DNA of 40,385 nucleotides. It comes from Verrucomicrobiales bacterium. Its GTDB lineage: Bacteria; Verrucomicrobiota; Verrucomicrobiia; Limisphaerales; CAIMTB01. The notes below the pieces were generated by a model. That model searched no databases, was not told the origin of the DNA, and saw only the letters and a list, made by a program, of their open reading frames with translations. The DNA is taken from assembly GCA_016795425.1 (NCBI GenBank), contig JAEUHG010000280.1, positions 1-40,385 on the forward strand, given 5' to 3'. Positions 9,001-17,352 of the stretch are shown piece by piece. A program made the translations under genes and the position numbers. Each line of letters starts with the position of its first letter. Within the stretch, counting starts at the first letter, position 1.

Positions 9001-9260
9001 TGCTGGAGCAGTTTATAACGGCCGATCCGGTCCCCTGGACCTTCGCTCACCGTGGCGCCGGGGCGCCCGCGGGTGATTTCTTCGGGGGGTGCCTCCAGGA
9101 AGTCGCCCACTCGACCGTAGGTGGCGAGCAGGCCTTCCACACGACGTCGAAGGTGGGAGTCGTCGCCACACGCGCGATCCAGAAACGCCGGGCGCTGGTC
9201 GGCCGGCAAGGCAACCGCCTCGGTGAAGACCTCAAGGTCGCGCTGGAACTCCGAACTCAT
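6090..9260 (-). CDS. Membrane Ser/Thr protein kinase with C-terminal TPR repeats
   Basis: About 1,056 residues from the ATG at 9260; a TTG two codons upstream is possible. An N-terminal helical region (1-75) precedes the kinase domain (about 82-385): glycine loop IGEGGCGVVYMAE near 88-100, VALKIIK with Lys112, HRDIKPSN near 203-210, DFGIAK near 227 and GTPDYMSPEQ. These are all the residues of an active Hanks kinase. A single transmembrane helix lies near 406-430 (LIFVGLGLLALLLVASLIA), followed by a long array of tetratricopeptide repeats (for example GTAYWKQRKLAEAEQVLLES, LGAVYRRQRRLEESEKL) reaching the C-terminus, presumably extracytoplasmic and protein-binding. It likely senses a partner and phosphorylates cytoplasmic targets, perhaps the sigma factor encoded 85 bases downstream. 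No Shine-Dalgarno is evident. Confidence 0.93.
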   Translation of the reverse strand: MSSEFQRDLEVFTEAVALPADQRPAFLDRACGDDSHLRRRVEGLLATYGRVGDFLEAPPEEITRGRPGATVSEGPGDRIGRYKLLQQIGEGGCGVVYMAEQEEPVRRRVALKIIKPGMDTRSVIARFEAERQALALMDHPNIAKVFDAGSTESGRPYFVMELVRGIKITDYCDQECLTTEQRLALFVQVCQAVQHAHQKGILHRDIKPSNLLVTTTLEGEPLPVVIDFGIAKATTSLRLTDKTYFTAFEMLIGTPDYMSPEQAEFASAEVDTRTDIYSLGVLLYELLTGSTPFDSRSLLAAGLDEIRRVIRDQEPVRPSTRLLRMTGEQLTSIARRRRSEAPKLIRSVAGDLDWIVMKALEKDRTRRYETANGLALDIKRFLAHETITARPPSRIYRFQKLLRRNRLIFVGLGLLALLLVASLIAVSAALAREQQARRVADRALQAAKADQIKAETEATRSRQVTQFLEEMLQGVGPSVALGDDTRMLRRILDRTAEAIGDRLAGQPNVEAQLRGLIGRLYVEIGHFDLAESMHATQVAIHRKAVPIDPSGLASALFDLGTAYWKQRKLAEAEQVLLESLEIRQRIFGPEHATVAATLNSLGAVYRRQRRLEESEKLTRQGLQIRKALFGEEHLDVAESQRNLAIILVDRGQREEGEAAARAMLAIRRRLLGNEHPLVAAALTDLAWVVGSERHADEVESLETEAFGIQRRLLGDSHPDVARSAYLLGERMRGHGNLVEAHAVLKAVASIQSQLLGAGHPDVLATLRALALTLESKGQWTEAEKLHREMVIQWRQRATIADPHLRAEVASLVRVLSRQQRYDEASALLEETLTPEVLEQPFSVELLEQRIDLRVRQGHLQEATRDAALALRYRPEDDWRYSVLAALQAITRDADGYDETCQRYFARFGATHDAFIADRLAKICLLRPHSGPALAALDSLADLALAGGAKDDHVLPYFQLCKAAAQFRLGRDAAALDLATKVLESSRSFAHGQACAIAAMAHWRLGNRDAAHALLAKGQSLAPPRLPQRDRDDPDQAWLAWIFSRVSLDEAAALIAP

Positions 9261-9439
9261 GGGCAATCATGGGGGGCAGAGGCAATCGCCGGACCGGCAG
9301 CCGCAACCGCCCTTAGCATAAAACGAGATTGCCGCCTGAAAAGGACAACGCCTCCGAAGAAGGCGCGGCGAGCGCGGACCGGAGGGTGCCGAACGATACT
9401 CGGACCTATGGGCGAGGTGGAGTCCGGGCTCGGGCAGAA

Positions 9440-10867
9440 TCAGTGCGTGTAACCTTCCTCGCCATGTTCGGCGAGATCCAGGCCCTGGTCTTCAACCTCG
9501 TCGGTCACCCGACAGCCCACCAAGCGATTCACGAGGTGATAGAGAGCCAGCGTACCCACGATCGACAGGATCAGGACGAGCAGGGCGGCTTTGGCCTGTT
9601 CCCACCAAAGCGCGCCTCCCACCAGATGTCGGATGCGGTCGGCGCCGAGGTTCGGGTTGGCTTCAGAATTGGCGAGGAGTCCGGCCAGGATGGTGCCGAG
9701 AGTTCCGCCGACCGCGTGCACGCCGAAGGTGTCGAGGGAATCGTCGTAGCCGATGGCCATCTTCAATTTTGCACAGGCCAGAAAGGTCGCGACACCTGAC
9801 ACCAGGCCGATCATCACGGCGCCGGTGGGTGAGACAAAGCCGGACGCTGGCGTGATGGTGGCGAGACCGGCGACGGCGCCCGAGCACATGCCCAGAATGG
9901 AAGGCTTCCCGCGGATCCAAAGTTCGATCACGGCCCAGACGCAGAGACCGACCCCGGCGCTGAGGGTGGTGGCGACAAAGGCGTTGGACGCGACGGAATC
10001 AGCCGCCACTGCCGAACCCGCGTTGAAGCCGTACCAGCCGAACCAAAGCATGCCCGTGCCCACCATGCAGAGGACCATGCTGTGAGGCATGAAGGTCTCC
10101 CGCCCAAAGCCGTTGCGAGGTCCGAGCAGAAGACAAAGGACGAGCGCGCTCCATCCCGACGTCATGTGAACGACGATGCCGCCGGCAAAATCGATGGCCT
10201 TGATGCGGGCCTGGTCGTTCCACAAGCCGTTCATCCAACCGTCGGAAGCCCAGAGCATGTGGGCGCAGGGAAAGTAGACCACGAACATCCAGAGAGTGCA
10301 GAACAGGATCAGAGCCTTGTAGGTCATGCGCTCCGCGATGGCGCCGACGATCAGGCACGGCGTGATGATGGCGAACATCAATTGGTAGATGGCGAAGACA
10401 TTGTGGGAAACCCACGCGCCGTAGTCCGGGTTGGGCTTTGCAGTCACCCCGCGAAACAGGCCCCAATCGAGATTTCCCAGGAAGGGAGAGCCCTTGGCAA
10501 AACTCAGCGAGTAACCGCAGGCCCACCAAAGAATCGTCACGATCCCAGCCAATCCCAGGCATTGGCCGAGCACCGAGAGCACGTTCTTTCGTCGAACCAA
10601 GCCTCCGTAGAACATGGCCAGGCCCGGCAGGGTCATGAAGAGAACCAGCCCCGCGCTCACCATGATCCAACCGTTGTGGCCGGGGCCGGGCTGCCCCACC
10701 AGCGCCGTCGAGGGCGCGCTATTCCGTATGTAGGCCTCGAGATCGGCCAGTCGCTGCTCAACCGTCGGCTCGGCCGCCAGCAGGGGAAGGGGAAGTACGG
10801 CGACAAAGAACGCAATCAGGGCGCGGTGAATTCTCTTCATCGGGGAACGAGTGCGGACGCTGCCCAT
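9440..10867 (-). CDS. amt: Ammonium transporter (Amt/Rh family)
   Basis: The ATG at 10867 is preceded by GGAGG at 7 bases, one of the few good ribosome-binding sites here, and gives 475 residues; an alternative ATG at 10840 lacks such a site. A signal sequence (about residues 10-30, ending LPLLAAEP) precedes about 11 membrane helices. Family hallmarks are FYGGLVRRKNVLSV, the signature DFAGGIVVHMTSG carrying the first pore His, and TFGVHAVGGTLGTIL carrying the second pore His. The C-terminus ends with LAEHGEEGYTH, the conserved cytoplasmic tail that couples subunits and contacts PII. It conducts ammonium or ammonia across the inner membrane. No glnK/PII gene is adjacent, unlike in many bacteria. 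It sits 198 bases after the upstream WD40-kinase gene and 179 bases before the TPR-kinase gene. Confidence 0.96.
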   Translation of the reverse strand: MGSVRTRSPMKRIHRALIAFFVAVLPLPLLAAEPTVEQRLADLEAYIRNSAPSTALVGQPGPGHNGWIMVSAGLVLFMTLPGLAMFYGGLVRRKNVLSVLGQCLGLAGIVTILWWACGYSLSFAKGSPFLGNLDWGLFRGVTAKPNPDYGAWVSHNVFAIYQLMFAIITPCLIVGAIAERMTYKALILFCTLWMFVVYFPCAHMLWASDGWMNGLWNDQARIKAIDFAGGIVVHMTSGWSALVLCLLLGPRNGFGRETFMPHSMVLCMVGTGMLWFGWYGFNAGSAVAADSVASNAFVATTLSAGVGLCVWAVIELWIRGKPSILGMCSGAVAGLATITPASGFVSPTGAVMIGLVSGVATFLACAKLKMAIGYDDSLDTFGVHAVGGTLGTILAGLLANSEANPNLGADRIRHLVGGALWWEQAKAALLVLILSIVGTLALYHLVNRLVGCRVTDEVEDQGLDLAEHGEEGYTH

Positions 10868-10879
10868 CGCGCACCCTCC
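10860..10879 (-). promoter_or_regulatory. Strong Shine-Dalgarno deciding the amt start
   Basis: On the minus strand GGAGG precedes the ATG at 10867 with 7 bases between them. It supports this start over the internal ATG at 10840. Most genes in the window lack such a site, so amt is likely translated efficiently. Confidence 0.7.
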
Positions 10880-11065
10880 AAGGCAACAGGATTCCGAAGG
10901 AAAACTAATGATCTTCTGGAGGTCAGCTTCGACCGGGTGCCCGTTCCCCTTCGACACCCTCTGTGACTTCAACGGGACTGGCGAACCCCATCAACCGTTG
11001 GTGTGCGTCTTCCTGCGGCCCACGCCCACGGTCGCCGGGCGGACGCGGGATGGGTTGGGTGCGGT

Positions 11066-14000
11066 TTACCAATCGAGTCCCAAGTCGGCGAGTTCCCGGC
11101 GAAGTTGTCGAATGTCCCAAAGGTTCAACACGCCATCGTCATTGAAGACCGCCAGCCGATGGCCGTCCCGACTGAACCGGGGTCGCGTCGCAGCCCCGTT
11201 GTTTCCCAGAGGACCGAGGTTGGCCAGCAGGCGCCCGGTTGCGGTTTGCGCCACGAGGACTTCGGCGCTGATGCCGAATGCGGCGAGTTCGCCATCGCCG
11301 GAGAAGGTTGGAATCGACTGTCGATCGGCGATGGAGGACGGCAAAGGATGGACCGAGTCCCAGTTTTCCACATGGACGATGCGCGTCCCCTTTTGGCCGG
11401 AAACCGCCAGCCAGCGGCCATCGGTGCTGAAATCGGCGAGGCCCAGAGGGCCGAGGTTGAAAGAGTGGACCGGCTGCCAGTTGGTGACGGACCAAACGAT
11501 GGCCCCGGATCCGCTCGCCGGGCCGCGCCCGGTGGTCTGGGTACACATCCAACGGCGATCGGGATGGAGGGCGGCGACAATCGCTTCGGGGATGGGCGGC
11601 GACTCCTGGATCACGAGTCCCGAGAGGGCATCGACGATCCGGACGCGTCCAGGCCTGCGCTGAGTGAGAATGAGCCAGTGCCCATCCTGACTGATGTCGT
11701 TGAGCAGGTAGCCCTGCTCCACGGGGAGCGCCGCGGGAGAGCCGAAGCGGGGCGTCCCGGCGGCATCCACCTCGAGTGGGTAGCGCTGAAGGTTCCCGTC
11801 GCGGTGGGACACATAGACGGCCTTGCCATCCGGCGCGAACAGGGCCGAGGTCTCGCTCCTTGGTGGCGCCCCGGGGGCCTTGGATTCCACGGGCCACCAG
11901 GCCTTCCAGGTTGCGGTTGACGCGTCCACGACGCCGACACCACGAAAGGTGCTCAAGGAGAGCCAGCGACCATCGGGAGAGAAGGCAACGGCCGCACTCA
12001 AGGTGGCGTCGGCACCCGCGGCCGGGGGCGCCAGTCGTTGCACCACCAGCGGTTCATCAATCGTCAACCACACGGCTTCCAACCAGTCCTTGCTTAAAAC
12101 CGCGCGTTTGCCGTCGGGCGCCATCACCAGATCCGATTCGTTGCTGGTGTCCTCCGCCATCAGGAGAAGATCGCCGGTCCGACTGTCGAGAAGCTTCAGG
12201 GTCGAGTCGGCGTCCCGGCTCCAGAGTTGTCGGCCATCCGGAGAGTAATGGAGCGCACGCGGCATCGAGGAATGAGCCCGGATTTGCCGGCGGTCGGCGC
12301 CATCGTTGGCGCTGAGGACGCGGATTCCCTCGAATTGAATGCCGACCGACAATTCGTCGCCATCCGGCCGCCACGCGAGGGCATCCTTGATTCCTGAAAA
12401 CGTTCGCGTCCATCGAGGGGTTTGGGCTGCCACATCCCAAATGACCAGATGTCCTGCGGCGGATTGGGTGAGCGCCAGGCATTTCCCGTCGGGACTGAGT
12501 CGGACGGTGTCTGCGGGGTTCGAGAGATCCAAGCGGCCGACCCTTGAGCCGTTGTCGGTTCGGTACACCGCGACGGCGGCGCCTCCGTTGGTGGACACCG
12601 CGGCGACCCACTCGCCGTCCTGGGAAAGGTCGATGGGTTGGCGCAGTCGGTCGTCATCACGGGTTTCTCCCGTGTCGATCGTGGCGAGGCGACGCGGTGG
12701 ATCGCTCAGCTCCCAGCTTTGGATCCGGCCGCTTTGGTGAAGGACGCAGAGGCGGCGGCCGTCGCTGCTGAAGAGGGGAATGTTGACGATTTCCCCGAGT
12801 TCGGCGGCGTCGAGAACCGCGAGGACCTTGCCATCGGGATGACTTCTCCACTCCATGACGCCGGGCTGGGTTTCGATGACCTGGGAGCGGAGTGACGGGC
12901 TGAACCTCCAGGACGCGGTCTGTCGGGAACGGACTTCCCACGCGTTGGTAAATCCAAAGTCCCATCGGGCCAGGGCCAGAATGGCGGCGTGGCGGAGTTC
13001 GTCGGTGGGCCGTATGCGTGCGGCTTCGGCGATGGCGGCGAGGGATTCGCGGCGTTGGCCGGGGCGTTCCGATCGCATGACGGCTTTGGCCTGGGCGAGG
13101 CGGGCTTCGTAGAGCGACTGTCGGGAGGCGTGTTCGGCAAGGACGGCGCGCGACCTTGCTTCGTTGAGGAGAACGGCGGCGACGGTCGATCCGAGGGCGA
13201 GGATCACCGCCAACAGCCACGCGGTGGCCAGGGCGGGTTCCCGGCGGCACCAGCGGGCGAAACGTTGAATGGGGGAGAGGGGCCGGGCACGGACGGGTTG
13301 GTGATGTTGGAACCGGGCGAGGTCATCGGCCAGTTCCTGTGCGGTCGGGTAACGCCGGTCCCCGTCCTTTTCCAGGCACTTGAGGCAGAGGGTTTCGAGA
13401 TCGGCCGGGATGCTCGGGTTGAGGAGACGTGGTGCGACGGGGTCATCGCGTTTGACGCGTTCGATCACGGCCGCCGGGGATTCCGCTTGGAACGGCGGTC
13501 GGCCGGTCAACATCTCGTAGATCAGGGCACCCAGGGAATAGACGTCACTGGAAGGGCCGATGCTGTGGATGCGTCCCAGGGCCTGTTCCGGGGACATGTA
13601 GGCGGGCGAACCGAGCACTGTGCCGGAAACCGTGCCGCGAACATCGGTGTCGGCGAACTTCGCCAACCCGAAATCGGTGATCCGGGGTTGGTCCTGGGCG
13701 TCGATGAGAATGTTCGACGGTTTGAGGTCGCGATGAATGACGCCCTGGGTGTGGGCGTGATGGACGGCGCGGGCGATGATCTCCGCGTAGCGGGCGGCGC
13801 GCAGGGAAGGAATGGGGCCGTCGCGAAGGACTTCGCCGAGGGTTTGGCCCTCGACGAATTCCATGGAGAAGAACGGCTGGCCGTCGAGGTCGCCCGCCTC
13901 GTAGATGGCCACGATATTGGGATGGCGCAGGCGAGCCGCGACGGCGGCTTCGGTCCTTAGTCGCTGTCGCGCGTCATCGCCGGCAAAGGCGGCGCCGAGC

Positions 14001-14230
14001 AGAACTTTGAGAGCGACGATGCGGTCCACGCTGGATTGGTGGGCCTTGTAGACCACGCCCATGCCGCCGCGGGCGATTTCCTCGAGGATGCGGTATTCCT
14101 TGCCTGCGACGGGTCCGCGAGAGGGGCCGGAAATGGCGGCGCGCAAGGCGCACGCGGTACAGAGGCCCAGGCCCGACGGATCGGCCATGGGAGAACCGCA
14201 CTCGACGCACCGGAGTTCGGGGGCGCTCAT
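11066..14230 (-). CDS. Ser/Thr protein kinase with N-terminal zinc ribbon and C-terminal WD40-like propeller
   Basis: 1,054 residues from the ATG at 14230, 7 bases after the sigma-factor stop. A small zinc ribbon comes first, with Cys8, Cys11, Cys24 and Cys27 (CVEC...CTAC). The kinase domain spans about 46-310: EIARGGMGVVYKA, Lys75 in IVALKV, HRDLKPSNILI at 166-176, DFGLAK at 186-191, GSPAYMSPEQALG; all catalytic residues are present. A transmembrane helix lies at about 334-356. The remaining ~690 residues carry WD40/propeller-type repeats such as RLSPDGKCLALTQ, FSPDGRWLSLST and FSTDGRWLAVSGQ, enough for one or two propellers. The whole is a predicted membrane receptor kinase whose propeller binds an unknown ligand or protein outside. 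Coupling to the preceding sigma factor gene suggests one signalling unit. Confidence 0.93.
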   Translation of the reverse strand: MSAPELRCVECGSPMADPSGLGLCTACALRAAISGPSRGPVAGKEYRILEEIARGGMGVVYKAHQSSVDRIVALKVLLGAAFAGDDARQRLRTEAAVAARLRHPNIVAIYEAGDLDGQPFFSMEFVEGQTLGEVLRDGPIPSLRAARYAEIIARAVHHAHTQGVIHRDLKPSNILIDAQDQPRITDFGLAKFADTDVRGTVSGTVLGSPAYMSPEQALGRIHSIGPSSDVYSLGALIYEMLTGRPPFQAESPAAVIERVKRDDPVAPRLLNPSIPADLETLCLKCLEKDGDRRYPTAQELADDLARFQHHQPVRARPLSPIQRFARWCRREPALATAWLLAVILALGSTVAAVLLNEARSRAVLAEHASRQSLYEARLAQAKAVMRSERPGQRRESLAAIAEAARIRPTDELRHAAILALARWDFGFTNAWEVRSRQTASWRFSPSLRSQVIETQPGVMEWRSHPDGKVLAVLDAAELGEIVNIPLFSSDGRRLCVLHQSGRIQSWELSDPPRRLATIDTGETRDDDRLRQPIDLSQDGEWVAAVSTNGGAAVAVYRTDNGSRVGRLDLSNPADTVRLSPDGKCLALTQSAAGHLVIWDVAAQTPRWTRTFSGIKDALAWRPDGDELSVGIQFEGIRVLSANDGADRRQIRAHSSMPRALHYSPDGRQLWSRDADSTLKLLDSRTGDLLLMAEDTSNESDLVMAPDGKRAVLSKDWLEAVWLTIDEPLVVQRLAPPAAGADATLSAAVAFSPDGRWLSLSTFRGVGVVDASTATWKAWWPVESKAPGAPPRSETSALFAPDGKAVYVSHRDGNLQRYPLEVDAAGTPRFGSPAALPVEQGYLLNDISQDGHWLILTQRRPGRVRIVDALSGLVIQESPPIPEAIVAALHPDRRWMCTQTTGRGPASGSGAIVWSVTNWQPVHSFNLGPLGLADFSTDGRWLAVSGQKGTRIVHVENWDSVHPLPSSIADRQSIPTFSGDGELAAFGISAEVLVAQTATGRLLANLGPLGNNGAATRPRFSRDGHRLAVFNDDGVLNLWDIRQLRRELADLGLDW

Positions 14231-14237
14231 GGTCGGG

Positions 14238-14990
14238 TCAGCCGAGAGCACTGAGCAGATGTTGAAGTTCCGCGTCGATTTCCATCGGGGTGGAAACGGT
14301 TTCTCCGATGAGTTGGCGGAGAATCTCGATTTGGCGTCGGCGGGCCCGGTGGAGGTGAGACTTGAGGGTATTGAGAGGGATGTTAAGACGCTCGGCTTCC
14401 TGTCCGAGGGAAGACGCCTTGGGGTCACCCATGCGCTCCAGGATTTCCAGGACCGGCCCGTTGCCGCTGGCGCGAAGCTCGGCGCTCAGTCGGGTTCGGC
14501 TGGTGGCAAGCACTTCCCGGGCCCAGGCGCGGTCGAAAAGGTGATCCGGCGAGGCGTGATCACAGCCGTCGAGGTACCGGCCTTCGGCGGCTTCCGCTTC
14601 AATGGAAACGTGGGGCGCTCCCGCGCCCCGCTTCTGGGCCCGCGACCGATCCCAGGCGTCGGCCAGAAAATTCCGCACCGATTGCGCCAGAAACGAACGG
14701 AACCGTCCGCGTTCCTTGCGGACTTTGGAGAGTCCGTCCTTCTCGAGCAGTCGGGCAAAGAACTCCTGCGTGCAGTCCCGTGCGGCCTCCGGTTCAAGCC
14801 CGCGGCGGCGCACCAGGGCATAGACGGGAAACCAGTATTGGGTGCAAAGGGTTTCCAGCGCGGCGCGTCCGCGTTCCGAATTCACTCCCGCGTCGAGAAC
14901 CACGGTCCACTGGGTCGTGGCAAAGAGACCGTCCTTGGCGCTCTCCGAGGGTTCGGGCAAAGGAGCGCGGGAGTCGTTCGCGGTGGGCAT
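14238..14990 (-). CDS. ECF-type sigma factor paired with the WD40-like kinase
   Basis: A 250-residue sigma-70 family protein starting at the ATG at 14990. It carries the FATTQWTVVLDA motif at residues 23-34 that marks the sigma factors linked to kinases in Planctomycetes and Verrucomicrobia. Sigma-2 covers about 42-125 (DCTQEFFARLLEKDGL, RFRSFLAQSVRNFLADAWDR) and sigma-4 about 165-228 (LGQEAERLNIPLNTLKSHLH). There is a weak GGAG two to three bases before the ATG. The 7-base gap to the downstream kinase gene implies co-transcription. The protein differs clearly in length and motifs from the sigma factor at 5450-6004, so they belong to different ECF groups. Target promoters are unknown. Confidence 0.9.
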   Translation of the reverse strand: MPTANDSRAPLPEPSESAKDGLFATTQWTVVLDAGVNSERGRAALETLCTQYWFPVYALVRRRGLEPEAARDCTQEFFARLLEKDGLSKVRKERGRFRSFLAQSVRNFLADAWDRSRAQKRGAGAPHVSIEAEAAEGRYLDGCDHASPDHLFDRAWAREVLATSRTRLSAELRASGNGPVLEILERMGDPKASSLGQEAERLNIPLNTLKSHLHRARRRQIEILRQLIGETVSTPMEIDAELQHLLSALG

Positions 14991-15005
14991 GCTCCGGTAG
15001 AGGCG

Positions 15006-15722
<717 letters not shown>

Positions 15723-15832
15723 ACGTCGCTTGCGGACGCCGCCGCAGGGTGAGGATTCGGCGACCGCCGCGGGCGGATCTTCGCGGCGAGGTGTCCCGGC
15801 GTCAAACGTCCGCCGATGGCTTGTATGGGGGC

Positions 15833-17104
15833 TCAGGACTTTCGCACGTCAAAGCACCACAGTGTTCCGCCGTCGCGCAAATAGAGTTTTCCGTGGGAAA
15901 CGACCGGATAGGCCCATGATTTTTCCATCGGCTGATCGTGCTTCGGCGCATCGGACGGCGTGAATCGACCCTTTTCGCGGTAACCCTCCGCCGAAGGTTC
16001 GACCAGGGCCGCGATGCCGTTTTCACCGTGGAGGTAGAGTCGGTGGTCCACGAAGCACAGCGAGGCCGCGCCGATGGCGCGTTCCTCCCATTTCACCTGG
16101 CCGGTTTTGAAATCGACACAAAGCAAGGCTTGGGCGGTCGTTCCGTAAAGTTCGGTCCCGATCTTGATGGCGCCACCGATCGCGGTGGGGAGTTTGGATT
16201 CGAAATAGAGGGGTTTCGCCTCCACCCGACCGCCGTCGACGACCAATTGGACCGCGCCGGCACCCGTTCCGGCCGCTCCGCCAAAGACAATGCCGTCGTC
16301 GGCGACCGGTGTGGGAATGTTGGCCCCGTACTTGCTAATGAGCTTGTCGTAGCGCCACAGCAGTTCACCGGACTTGGGCGCGAGACCCACCAATCCTTTC
16401 TGCAGCAGTTGGACGTACTGCCTGACTCCACCGGCTTCGACCAGAATGGCCGAGGCGTAGCCTGCTTCGTCCGCTTCGGGCAGGGCGGCCTTCCATCGCA
16501 CCTCACCCGTTGATTTGTTCAGCGCGAGCACCGTTGCGGTTGCGCCACCCGGGGTGCAAACCAGCGTGTCTCCATCAATGAGCGGCGATTCGGCATACGC
16601 CCATATTCCTGGTTTGCCGCCGAAATCGCTTCGCAGTTGCCGCTTCCAGCGGATCTTCCCACTTGCCGTCTCGAGGCAGGCGAGGTCGCCATCCGAGCCC
16701 AGCGCGTAGAGGACGTCGCCATCGACCGTCGGCGTCGATCTTGCGGAGGGGAAACTCGGCTTCTGATCCGGGTTGCCCACCTTTCCGACCGGCGTGGTCC
16801 AAATCACCTTGCCGTTTTGCGTGTCGCGCGCGGTGACGTAGTCAGACTCGATGCCGGTGCTCCCCATGACATAGAGGCGCTGACCGACCACCGAAGGCGT
16901 CGAGTAGCCTTTGCCGAGATCATCGACGCGCCACAACGGCTTTGGACCCTCAGCCGGCCATTGTTGCATCAGACCCGACTCCTGGCCGTGGCCGTTCCGA
17001 TGGGGGCCGCGCCATTGCGGCCAATCCGCGGCGGTGGCGGCGACCAGGGAGGCGGTGACAGTGGCGGCAATGCACAGGGAATGACAGTGGTTGGTGGTAG
17101 GCAT
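15833..17104 (-). CDS. Secreted PQQ-like beta-propeller protein
   Basis: 423 residues from the ATG at 17104. A signal peptide of about 26 residues ends in ATA, followed by ADWPQWRGPHRNG, the standard opening of PQQ-like propellers in this phylum. Repeats with the Trp-docking pattern follow (ARDTQNGKVIWTTPVG, LETASGKIRWKRQL, LNKSTGEVRWKAAL, VDFKTGQVKWEERA), about seven blades. Nothing shows the residues needed for PQQ binding or dehydrogenase activity, so it is better called a PQQ-like binding or scaffold protein than an enzyme. Its N-terminus matches the paralogue at 21115-22569. It is divergent from the FG-GAP/UnbV gene; both could be driven from the 248-base spacer. Confidence 0.9.
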   Translation of the reverse strand: MPTTNHCHSLCIAATVTASLVAATAADWPQWRGPHRNGHGQESGLMQQWPAEGPKPLWRVDDLGKGYSTPSVVGQRLYVMGSTGIESDYVTARDTQNGKVIWTTPVGKVGNPDQKPSFPSARSTPTVDGDVLYALGSDGDLACLETASGKIRWKRQLRSDFGGKPGIWAYAESPLIDGDTLVCTPGGATATVLALNKSTGEVRWKAALPEADEAGYASAILVEAGGVRQYVQLLQKGLVGLAPKSGELLWRYDKLISKYGANIPTPVADDGIVFGGAAGTGAGAVQLVVDGGRVEAKPLYFESKLPTAIGGAIKIGTELYGTTAQALLCVDFKTGQVKWEERAIGAASLCFVDHRLYLHGENGIAALVEPSAEGYREKGRFTPSDAPKHDQPMEKSWAYPVVSHGKLYLRDGGTLWCFDVRKS

Positions 17105-17352
17105 GGGGCGAGGCGTAGAGAATGAGCGACTGCCTAGGCTTGCTGGCGAACTTCTGCAAGGGGAATCCTTGATTTGCCGTGTCGAGTTCCGCCGGTTGGC
17201 GCTGGTGCATCCAATTGTCACAAAACGACCTGTAACCTTTCGAACGCTGGTCTGGTCCTTTCCTGCGAATCACGCCGGGTGGTTTTTATTCCTGGGAGGT
17301 TTTCGTCCTTGCGGTCGTGCCCGGGGACCCTGGCGGTTCAGAAGTATTACTC
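17105..17352. promoter_or_regulatory. Divergent intergenic region between two exported-protein genes
   Basis: The 248 bases between the minus-strand propeller gene and the plus-strand FG-GAP/UnbV gene must contain both promoters if neither is driven from elsewhere. A short inverted pair CAAGG...CCTTG lies near 17157-17171. I find no convincing -35/-10 pair or operator. Confidence 0.4.
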
